Assembly: GCA_028564925.1 (NCBI GenBank)
Contig: CM053026.1
Span: 126,353,386 to 126,417,385, forward strand
Length of the DNA stretch: 64,000 nt
Direction of reading: 5' to 3'
Source: Lithobates sylvaticus
Lineage: Eukaryota > Chordata > Amphibia > Anura > Ranidae
Shown: piece by piece, positions 44,319 to 56,300 of the stretch
Numbering within the stretch: position 1 is the first letter of the stretch
Layout of the letters: each line of letters opens with the position of its first letter
Position numbers and translations under genes: made by a program
Notes under the pieces: generated by a model
Told to the model about the DNA's origin: nothing
Databases searched by the model: none
Seen by the model: the letters and a program-made list of their open reading frames with translations, nothing else

Positions 44319-47300
44319 CTGCAAACAGAGAAGGAATCTGAGGTTATATTCCAGGCAGATCATTTATTCACCCCAAAGACACAAGTCAACTTTTAAAGCA
44401 GCTAATATAATTATTGTAAATTGGTGTTAACGAGGAGCTGGAAGAGGGAAGCACATCGGCAAGGTAGGTGGTAGTGTGGTGATGCTTTGCTATAGTTAAA
44501 ATGGCAGGCAGGAAGTTACAACAGTGGTAACAGTATTATAGGCTTTGATAAGTGCTTCCTTATATTATGCTTTCAGAAAGCATGGTAGGCATTGTATATG
44601 TGAGCCCAAGACTAAGTACATTACTTTATAAACTTTTTGGTGAGTAAAGCGGAAAATAGATCAATAATCATTTATTATGCTGGTTGTCTGAAGCTGCCCT
44701 TTAATACCACCAGGAGAAAAGTTGTTTCTTCATTTTATGTTGTCGGTATAAGATATAGACAAAGGAAGGGACAATCTGGAATACATACAGTTCTTACACA
44801 TGAAAACTTTTGAAGAACTAGGATTAGTAAATGTAGTTTCTTTAACCCCCTAAAATGGAAATAAACGCAATATGCACTTTTCTACATCAGCAACCATAAT
44901 GTACACACTTCTTGTATAACCTTCAAGGTTCTCCAAACCTTTATCATTTTTGAATATTCATTTTGATATTCTAGCATAGTGTAGCCAGTGAGGTTTGCGC
45001 ATGCTTGGTTTATCCATCATTTACAGTACATTAGTCAAGCCATGATCTACAGCAGGGGTGCCCAACCAGTGGCACGAGGGCCACATGTGGCCCGGGGAGC
45101 CCTCTGTGGCCCGCGACCTCCTGCTCTGGGATGGCTAGTTGGCAAGCCCAGATTGCCGGTTGACCCACCATCCCAGAGCATGTGTGTTGTGAATGAAGCC
45201 AGCAGTAGATGAAGCAAGCGGCTGCGGAGCAGAGCTGCATAAGCTGATGCTTCCTGTATATTGCCCCCTCCTGTCACAGGATACTGAATGCACTTGGCCT
45301 GGGACAGCAACAGCCGCCGATACCTTAATGGAAGACTGTTATTAAAGGTAAGTTTATTAGTAAAATCACAGTGTATATATGGGCATATCTGTTCTGCTGT
45401 GGTTACTGGGCTGCTTTCAAACTGGTTACCTGCACTGAGCCATAGACTTCTGTTATTACCTGCGGGTTTGGTATGCTTTCTGAAAGTGCAGGGCATAATA
45501 GAAGTCTATGGCAAAGTGCAAGTAACCCGCAGGAAAGCCACAGCTACACTGCACTGGACCTGCAGTGTCGGTAAACCGCTGGATCAATCCAATTTGCTAA
45601 CAAAAACTGAAGGGGATCCGTCTCTTCCATCTGGGCGAATCGGATTGCAGGGCCCATAGAGTAGAGTGGACTTTGTCCGTGTCTGCTCTGCATATTCAGA
45701 GTGGACACAGACCTGTCATACGCCCACTTTGCTCATTGTGGCCCACGACTGTTACCAGTCGCTTAAGTGGCCCTTTCTCTTGAATAGGTGTGGCACCCCT
45801 GATCTACAGCATGCTTTTGGGTGGGGCAGCACTAGGGTCGCTGGTTGGAATCCCAACCATGGCACTACTTGCCTGGATCCTGTCTAAATTGGTCCTAGTA
45901 TGTGTATGTATGAATGAGAGTTAGGAACCTTAGACTGTAAGCTCCTTGAGGGCATGGCTCGATTGCTGTGTGCATGCGCAAGATTACTGTATGATGTCCG
46001 TATTAGGATTGAACCAAGATTTGGGAAGGTAAAAGGAAGAAAATATCTAAGATGGCACTGGCTTCAGCACCAGCAATAAACAGACTACACCACAAAACAC
46101 AGTAGGCATAAACAATAGATGTGTAAAGGGTATTTAATAATGACACAGTGAAGCTTGGGAATAATGTTATGACTTTTTTTCTGGCTTTGGACTTTCTGGC
46201 CACCTACTGTACCATCTAAAATTTGAGCCTTCCTGCATCTAGGTGTAGTTTTACAATAGAGTTTACATTATTATTCTGGTACCTGTGCATCATTTATACA
46301 ACTTGGAACCTGTGAAAAGGCCCAGAAATTAACATCATAAGGGCCTCTAGCTTGTGGTCAATTGGAAGAACTATGTTCTCCTAACACAGACGTTTCTTTG
46401 ACTTCCCATACCCATAAGAAGCCAAAAACCAAAGAGAGACTACCCCCCCCCCCCCCTACAGATCACAAAGGTATAACTCTATTCAAGAATCAAGAAGTGG
46501 CTAAAGGAACACACAAGTTAAAACTATAAATTCTGTTATGAAATGACCCCTTTAGTGTAACCGAGATCCTGGAGCTAACATACATTTTATGCACGGGAAC
46601 AAACTAAGTCTTGTACATACCATACAGAATGCAGATTTACAGAGAGATATTGAGAGGTTGCAGAAATACATTTTCTGCTGTGTTACCTCATGCCTATCCA
46701 ACTTTTTTTCTGCAATACAAGGGGACGTAATTTCTTCTGGCTGTACCTTGATAACAGTAATGTGACACAGTGGAAAAAAGAGTGTTGGGAGCACAAAGAG
46801 CTTAGAGACACCTTACCCTATAAATAGAAATATTTGTTGTCCCTCCACACCACAAACGTTTCCTAAACCATAAGGAGGGGGAGACAAGCGCCAACGAAGT
46901 GTAGCAGTTAGAATACTTTAATGTTGATAAAAGAATAACACTCACAAAGGAAATATGACTCAAGCATGTAACGCTGTATATGGATGTCCCTTGCCAGCAC
47001 GGGTCCTGGTCTCAATCCACCAGGTAATGAAGCTAAGGGCCAAACAGTCTGAAGAGCCAGAGGCTCCCAAGGCTTCCTGGATCTGTGCAACGCAGAGCCC
47101 AACGAATGTGGCGTCACGACCGGACGTGATGGAGGAATGTGGCGACACGTTTGCACCCTGAAGAAGGAGCGAATGCTCAGCGCATGCGTTCCACGGCTCT
47201 ACAAGTGCCATCTAAATATAGCAGTTAGAATACTTTAATGTGGATAAAGGACTAACACTCGCAAAGGAAATATGACTCAAGCATGTAATGCTGTATGTGT

Positions 47301-50300
47301 ATGTCCTCGCCAGCATGGGTCACAGTCTCAATCCGCCAGGGAATGAAGGGCTAAGGTCCTGGTTTCAATCCGCAAGGGAATGAAGGGCTAAGGTCCAAAC
47401 AGTCTGAAGCGTCAGACGCTCCCAGGGCTTCCTGGATCCATGGAATGTAGAGCATGTGCTCCTTCTTCAGGGCGCAAATGTGTCAACACATACCTCCATC
47501 ATGTCCAGCCGTGACGCCACATCCGCCAGGCTCTGCGTTCCACGGATCCAGGAAGCCCTGGGAGCCTCCGGCTCTTCAGACTGTTTGGACATCAGCTTCA
47601 TTCTCTGGTGGATTGAGACTGGGACCCGTGTTGGTGAGGACATCCACATACGGCGTTACATGCTTGAGTTATATTTCCTTTGTGAGTGTTATTCTTTTAT
47701 TCCCATTAAAGTTTTCTAACTGTTATATTTAGTTAGTGCTTGTCTCTCCCTCCTTGTGCCCTTTCAGAGCTGCTTCTTGCCCAGAACTGATCTGCCATGA
47801 TAGTGAGCATTCTTTCATACGGGCTTTTTATTTCTGGACATTTATCAATTTGTGGACTCTAATGGGGATTAGAGTTTGTGCCAAATTCTCCTTGTTTTTG
47901 TTTCCTAAACCATAATGTTCTATCCCCAATGCTTAACCTTCTATTAACCTGCATCCTAATGCTTAAAGGGTAACTCCACTTTCGTGGGGAAAATAAATAG
48001 CAATAAAAGAAAAAAAATAGCTCATATGATTACGACACTAATAATTTTGTAATTGAATGTTATTAAAAATGACCTTTCCTTTACAATCTGCAGCCAATGT
48101 AATTTTCTGAGAATACATTGCAATATGGCTACCTGGAGTTTTCTGTACACAGAGTGTGTACTGAAGAATAACAAAAGGTAGGTGTAGTGCTGTTCGTGTG
48201 TTGCAACTCCTATGTGAATTGAGGATATAATAGTGGGACACTGTATCCGCACTACGTGACCCTGTGTAAGCTCCTATTCTAAAGTGTAAACATAACTCTC
48301 ATATCAAATATATTAAATACAAAAAAATTCTTATATACATAAATACAAGTGTGCACAAAGTGCCAGGTGCAAAGCGGTTCAATGATATAATCCAGTGCTA
48401 TTCAAAATTGATACCGTGCTTATATGCAATTCATGTAAACAGATAAAAAAATCGTGATCATGTACTGTCCATTAATAAAATCCAAATTGTAAGCTATAAA
48501 GTGACAGGTGCTCTTCAAATCCGTGCCTTCGTGATCCTTATAGTGCACCCTATAGGTATTGCACTCCGTGCTTGCGGTGTCACTTAATCCTTTCTTCTTT
48601 AATTCTTACTCGGCATCACCCACCCCATGAAGGAGAGAGTCCCCTGGCTGAGTGGATCCTTCATATTTTGGTTAGGGTCCTGGTCCTCTGCATTAGCGAG
48701 GGATGAGCTCCCGGAAGACCTGCTATTTAAATAAAGACCCTGTTGAGGTCTATCTGGGACCTGAACGTGGTGGAGGTTCCGACCGTCAAGTGCAACTTGA
48801 GAGGCAGCTTGACGGCCGGACCTCTATGACGTTCAGGTCCCAGAAAGACCTCAACAGGATCTTTATTTAAACAGCAGGTCTTCTGGGAGCTCATCCCTCA
48901 GCAACGCACAGGACCATGACCCTAACCAAAATACGAAGGATCCACTCAGTCAGTGGACTCTCCTTCATGGGTTGGGTGATGCGGAGTAAGAATCAAATGA
49001 CACCGCGAGCACGGATCTGGAGATTGCTGCACAGTGGCAGATACTGTGAAAGCGAAATACCCCTGTGCGGGGTGAGTTGTTCGGGTGAGTGCAATACCTA
49101 TAGGGGGCACTATAAGGATCACAAAGTCACGGATTTGCAGAGCACCTGTCACTTTATATCTTACAATTTGGATTTTATTAATGGACAGTATATGATCACA
49201 ATTTTTTATCTGTTCACGTGAATTGCATATAAGAACGGTACCAATTGTGAATACGTGTGATATTAGCACTGGATTATATCATTGAACCACTTTGCACCTG
49301 CCACTTTGTGCACACTTGTATTTATGTATATAAGATTTGTTTTGTGTTTAATCTATTTGATATGAGAGTTATGTTTACACTTTAGAAAAGGAGCTAACAC
49401 AGGGTCACAGTGCAGATAAGAGTGTCACACTATTATATCCTCAATTCACGTTTAGGAGTTGCAACACACGAACAGCGCCACACCTACCTTTTGTTATTTT
49501 TCACTTGCACTTTACATTCCACTTAGGTGGTTGTACCGGTAGGGGCAGCAGTTCATTATCAGTAATACCTATAGCCATAAGCGCGGGGCCATCCATACGT
49601 TTTATATCTACAGAGTGTATACTGACCACTCCCCAGAAACATAATTTCCTGCTTGTGTAATTGGCTCACCAATTTTCCCAGAAGTCTGCCTAAGATACAA
49701 GTCAGATTTCAGGCATCCCTTGCAAAAAATAAGTCATTTTTTGAGAGATACTTTCAATAGGAACCCGTCTAAAGGGATGCCGGCCCAGCAGATTTCCTCA
49801 TTAGTGCCCTGTAGCTTCACATCTGACAGTTAATTATGAAACCACTCCCATTAGACCCACTCAGTACAGAGGCACAGAGAAACACACATGGATTTCTTCA
49901 GAATACCAAAAGGTAGGAATCTGCAACAAAGTTTGTTATAATCCTTGCAATGTACATAGATCACCCAGAGGGGAGTGTTTTTTTCTCTCAACAAAAGTGG
50001 AGTCTAACTAGATTGCCTAGCTGCGTGTCAAAAATGTTCCTGGTCACCTTGACATGAACTCTGCACTCCCATTCATTCCTATTGCCTGTACAGTAAAGCC
50101 CCGTACACACGATCGAACATTGATCGGACATTCCGACAACAAAACCCATGGATTTTTTCAGACGGATGTTGGCTCAAACTTGTCTTGCTTACACACGGTG
50201 CCACAAATCTTGTCGGAAATTCCGAACGTCAAGAATGCGTTGACGTACAACACTTACGACAAGCCGAGAAAAATGAAGTTCAATAGCCAGTGCGGCTCTT

Positions 50301-53300
50301 CTGCTTGATTCTGAGCATGCGTGGCACTTTGTGCGTCGGAATTGTGTACACACAATCGGAATTTATGCAAACGGATTTAGTTAATTTGAGAACCTGATCT
50401 CGATGACGGAAATTCAGATGGAAACTGTCAAATGGAGCCTATACAACAAGCTCAGATCGCACATTTTACGTCAGAAAGTCTGACCGTGTGTACGCGGCAT
50501 TAGAGTATGTTAACCTGTTCAAGTCTAAGGATGATCTAAACCTTAGTGACCACACCAAAATTTGAAGTTCTGAAATAAGTGTTTTTTTTTCACTCAAATG
50601 CAACCCGTGTTTATTATACTTGTTTATGTGATTATATCTCACGTTAGTGGTGCTGCTATTTATATGATACTGAGTTTGCATACATAAGGGCTGTTTTCTT
50701 GCTTTTCATTTCTTTTTTTGTTTATAGTGCAACAAAAAAAAAAAAAAACGCAGAGATGATCAAATGCCACCAAAAGAAAGCTCTATTTTTGGGGAAAAAA
50801 GGACATCAATTTTGTTAAAGTAACACAGTGCCGTATCACAAAAAATGGCCTGGTCGTTAAGGGGTAAATCTTCCCAGGGCTGCAGTGCTTAACCCATTCC
50901 TTAGCACTTGAGTTCCCACACTTAAACTATACACCTAACCAAAGCCTAAAACATAACCCTTAAATAACCTGAACCCAAACAGTACTGGTGCTTGGAGCAT
51001 ATCTAAACCCAAAAATGCTAAATACATTTCAGGTTAGTAGTCCTTAGCTGTGGTGGCCGATATTTTCCTGTACTTGCAGAAAATAGATTTGTCCCTAAAA
51101 AGAAAACTAAAGCTGCCACCACATCTAAGGACTTGTAAAAGCCAAAATATTATTTTTTGCTCTGGAATTTAGATATTCTGTACTTTAAGGCCTCATACAC
51201 ACGGACGTTTTAAAAAAATGGGCTGTAAAGCTAGTAACAACACCTGGAAAAAAAGCAGCATTTAAATCGCGATTTTATTAGCGCTTTGATTTGGCGTCAA
51301 TGCGTGTTTAACGTCGTTTTTAAGCGTTAACGCTAAGGTGCGTTTTTTTTAAAAGAACATCCCTTTGCTATTTTCCACTCTCAAATTACCCACATAAACA
51401 TTTTTACAGCTTAAAAACACTGATGCTAAAAAACGTTGGTATATCGTTAATGCGCGTTTTTTTGCGTTTTTGAGCTTTTTTCTGCGTCAGCGTCAAAACA
51501 GCTCTAGCGCTGGAGCCTCTGAAGGCGCTGGTCCTTGGTTTTTTTTGGAGCTTAAAAACGACCATGCCTGTTACAGCTCAAAAACGCCATGGTGTGTATG
51601 AGCCCATTGAACAACATGGAGTTGCCTTCTTAAGCAGCAAAAAAAAGCTAAAAAAAAACACTGTTAAAAACGTCCGTGTGTATGAGGCCTAAAGTTTGCA
51701 ATGCAGAGACCTTACAGTGGCTGATACCAAGCCCCCAGCATAGCATGAAATGATCTGTTATTCTTTTGTTTATTTAGAGCAGAATCTGAATGTCCAAGTG
51801 TACAGCCAGTCACTAGGAGATTAAACTAACCTTTATATACAGTTATGACTGAGCACCTTTCACCCTTCAACACAAACAGCATAAGTGCTAAGAAAGGCTC
51901 TAAATATATCCATGCTTACTAAACTTTTTGAAATTGTGACCTTTAAGTGTCTTACGATTTCTCACCATTTGATTGCTTAGAGGTAGGGCTGATGTGCTAG
52001 GAGCTGCTGCCGTGTACACACAGAGATAGTAATGAATGCAGGAACTTATGTAGGAGCAAACCCTGATACAGTGGGTATAGAAAAGAATCAACCCCCCCCC
52101 CCCACTTTAAAATAATCACATTTTGTTGCTTTGCAGTCTTAAATGAAGACAGGCACAGTTTTTGTTTTATCCAGCTGTATTTACTCAGTGCAACTTATAA
52201 CACCCAAGTAAAATATATAACACCAACATGTCAGAATTTTTTTTTCAAAAACAGAATCACTGAGTTGGAAAAAGGATCACCCTCTTGTGTCAGTATTTTG
52301 TTGAACCACCTTTTGCTTTAATTACAGCCTTTAGTCTGTTTGGATATGTCTCTACTAACTTTGCACCTCTAGACTTTGCAATATTTGCCCACTCTTCTTT
52401 GCAGAACTGCTCAAGTTCAGTTAAATTTGATGGTGACCATTTGTGAAGTCACTGTCTTTAAGTCTGGACTCTGACTAGGTCATGCAAGGACATTCACCTT
52501 TTTCTCCTCCAACCACTGTGTGGTCATTTTTGCTGTGTACTTTGGGTCAATTTCATGCTGGAAGGTAAACCTTCTACCCCTTGATAACTTTCTGGCAGTA
52601 GGGCAGCAGATTTTACTCAAGAATTTGGTGGTATTTTGCCCCATCCATTTTTCCTTCTATCCCAACCTAGCATACCACGGCCGTGGAACGCACGCTACAG
52701 CCCCGGATTAGCGGTGGTGACACGCCGGCCTTATTCCTTGTATGGGCTTACTAGCCCTTTGTGTTTTTGAGGTTAATCCACCTGGTGGATAACCCCCCTT
52801 TTATGTACTTGATCATTTTTTTACCCTTCAAATAAAAGAAGTACCTTTTACAAAAACGGAGTCACGCTATGAATATACTCCTTCCCCATATTTTTTCCTA
52901 TCTGCCCTGAACGAGCACAACACGGAGGAATAAAAGCCCAGCTGACAGCAACCCCCCACAGACGGAGGACGACCAAACAAGGACAACTGGAACTCTACTT
53001 TTATGCCCATTACCCCTGCAGGGGTTGGGCACTCCGGTGAGTGCAAACACATTAGGGGCACGATCGGAAGGAGGGGAGTACGGGACCCCCACAGCTGCTG
53101 ATACAGGATAACCCACAGAGACCAATCACACATCAACTTTTTTTCCAGATTGAAATTCATTTACTGCATTTAAAACACGGACTGTGTTTTTTTTTTTTTC
53201 TACACTGTCCCATATACATTATATGGTGGACTTTATGTTATTCTGGGCGATGTGAAGTGGTGTATATATGACCAATATAGACTTACTGAATCTAATCCAC

Positions 53301-56300
53301 TCCACATAATATCACCCAGCAATACGAATATTTATTGGATCATTATCCCTACACTCCTATGTTTATCGTGCCGTCCACATATCTATATTGGTAGCACACC
53401 TGATTGATCTTAATCTGAGCCTCTTTATTTCTTTTGTTGCAAAGGTTATATGTATGCACATGCATTTTGTTGCACAGATTATATGTATGCACTTGCACTT
53501 TGTTTATAAGCAATATTTTTTAATAGATGTCATTTTTATAAACACCTGTTAATACTCAGGTTCACAGTACATTAGTAGTTGTTTGGGACACCCCTAAACC
53601 TATGTGCTCTCTATTTGTACCCTGAGCTGTTGTTGTTTGGGACACCCTGAAACTTATGTGCTTTTTATCTCACCCTACTTTTATAGCACCTTCTTTTACG
53701 TACTTTTACCACATGGAACCGCTATCCACGTTTTATACTCACTGTAGGTTTTAGGTTTTATCACTTATATATATATATTTTACATCCTTTACTTTGAACA
53801 GCGCAAACACCCCTTTTATCTACTCTTATTTATCCCTGCTACACTCACGTGTAGTTCCCTTAGGGGGGCAGCAGTTCTTATATTCCTAAGCGCGGATACT
53901 CTCATTTTTCATATCCTGACAAGTGCTCCAGTCCCTGCTGCATAGAAACACCCCCATAACAGGATATTACCACCTCCATGCTTGGAATGGTGTTGAGGCT
54001 AAATAATACAATTTTAATCTCATCTGACCATGACACTTTTTTTCATGTGGCCTCAGAATCTTCAAGCTGCGTTTTGGCAGAGCTCAGTCTTGACTGCATG
54101 TGGCATTTCTTGAGGAGTGGCTTTTTTCTTGCAACACTCCCATACAGGCCACATTTGTGGAGAACTTATGATATTGTTGTCACATGCACACAATGACCAC
54201 TCTTTGTCATACATTCCTGAAACTGCTTCAGAGTTGCTGTAGGCCTCTTGGTAGCCTCTCTGACCAGTTTCCTCCTGGCTCATTCATCCATTTTGGAGCA
54301 ATGTCCTAAACTAGGGAGGGTCTGTGTTGTACCAAATACTTTCCACTTCTTAATAATAGACTTTACTGTGCTTCTAGGGATTGATAAAGCCTTTGACTTT
54401 TTTTTTTGTATCCATCTCCTGACTTGTGCTTGCCCACAACTTAATCTCGGAGACCTTGGTGACAGTGCCTTGCCACTCATAATTGATTGTTTGCTTCAGT
54501 TGCACTAACAGGGACTGAAATGCTGCAGGAAAGCTCTTTTAATGCTGAGCTAATCAAAATTACCACAGCTGATCACAGTTGAAAGTAAAATGGCTTTGTG
54601 TACCATTGAGAAGGTGATTAGCTGCACCTGATTGAGTTTACAAGTCATTTTTAGGAGAGGGTGATCCTTTTAGGAGAGGGGTGATCCAACTCAGCGATTC
54701 TGTTTTTGAATTTTGTTTATTTCTGACATGTTGGTGTTATATCTTTCACTTGGATGTTGGATAAGTTGCACTGAATAAATACAGCTTGATAAAACAAAAC
54801 TTCATTTCAGGCTGCAAAGCAACAAAATGTGATTATTTTAAAGGGGGTGATTCTTTTTTCGATTCCCATTGTATATCTGTGATATATATTTCCATTATTC
54901 ATTTGTTATTGTTGTGCAGAGGTTTCAGACAAAAAACACAGAAACTACTCACACTTTCACTCTGGAAGGGGTTTAAGAAATTTCCACCCATTTCACCATC
55001 ATCTCTTGGCGTGCCTGGCTGGTTACTCAGACTCATGTTGTTTGGAGAGTTCTGTACCCAGAATACAAGATGAGGTACAATGTAACATTATATGCATACC
55101 GTATATGTACAATATATTATATGTACTCTATCTCTCTCTTTCTCATATAATATATACAACACATTTCCCATCCCCAGTAGTTTACACCTACGTTTTCTTT
55201 CATTCACCCACTGCCACATTCAACACTGAGAGCAAAAGGAAATACCCCGTATTGCAAAGTACAATTCCGACGGACAAAGTGTCACACATGCTCAGAATAA
55301 ATTACGACACGAAAGCTATTGACCTCTTTATAGTCCCGTCGTACGTGTTTTACGTCACCGTGTTCTGAATGATCGGATTTTCTGACAACTTTGTGCGACC
55401 GTATGTAAGACAAGTTTGGGCCAAATTACGTCGGAAAAAATCTGACGGATTTTGTCGTCGGAATGTCCGACCGTGTGTACAGGGCATTACTGTGAAGAAA
55501 CCTTTCCGTAGTTGGAGATGAAATCTCTTTTCCTCCAGACATAAAGACGAGTGCACCCTTGTCCTCTGTAATGACCCTAAAGTGAATAACTCAACACCCA
55601 GTTCACTATATGAACCACTTACAGTTAGGTCCATATATATTTGGACACATGTACAATTTAATTTTTTTAGGTATTTACCAAAACATATACAAGCTATAGT
55701 TATATATATATATATATATTTAATTTGAGGGTATGTACATCCAAATCGGAGGAAGGGTTTAGGAATTACAGCTCTTAAGAATAGCCATCCCCCTTTTTCA
55801 AGGGACCAAAAGTAATTTGAAAATGTAATCAAAAGCTGTTTCATGGACAGGTGTGGGCTACTCCATTATTTCTTCATCAATTAAGCAGGTAAAAGGTCTG
55901 TAGTTGATTCTAAGTGTGATATTTGCATTTTGAAGCTATTGCTGTGAACCTACATCATGCGTTCAAAGGAGCTGTTCATGCAAGTGAAACAGGTCATTGT
56001 AAGGCTTCAAAAAACGAAACTAATCCATCAGAGAGATAGCAGCAAAATTAGGAGTGGCCAAATCAACAGTTTGGTGCGTTCTGAGGAAAGAACGTACTGG
56101 TGATCTCAGCAACATAAAAAGGCCTGGACATCCACAGAAGACAACAGTGGTGGATGATCGCAGGATCCTCTCTATGGTAAAGAAAAACCCATTCACAACA
56201 TCCAGACAAGTGAAGGACACTCTCCAGGAGGTGGGCGTATCATTGTCAGAGTCTACAATACAATACAAGAGAAGAGTTCACGAGAGCAAATACAGAGGGT

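Larger units (their letters stand above)
52069..54871 (-). mobile_element. Tc1/mariner transposon, split by an insertion
   Basis: Inverted ends CAGTGGGTATAGAAAAGAAT (left) and the complement at the right, flanked by TA (52067-52068 and 54872-54873). The transposase lies on the minus strand. Its N-terminal helix-turn-helix region is seen at about 54480-54280 ([28 protein letters not shown]). The next block is shifted into other frames (54280-53930), and the C-terminal part is at 52660-52450. A 1.25-kb insert (52663-53911) and several stops make it inactive. Confidence 0.88.

Noticed and set aside
47150-47200. Hammerhead ribozyme around 'ctgaagaaggagcgaatgct'
   Set aside because: Helix II (GAGC/GCTC) is good, but the core reads CTGAAGA and AGCG, and helix I does not pair convincingly. 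Kept only as supporting context for other motifs.
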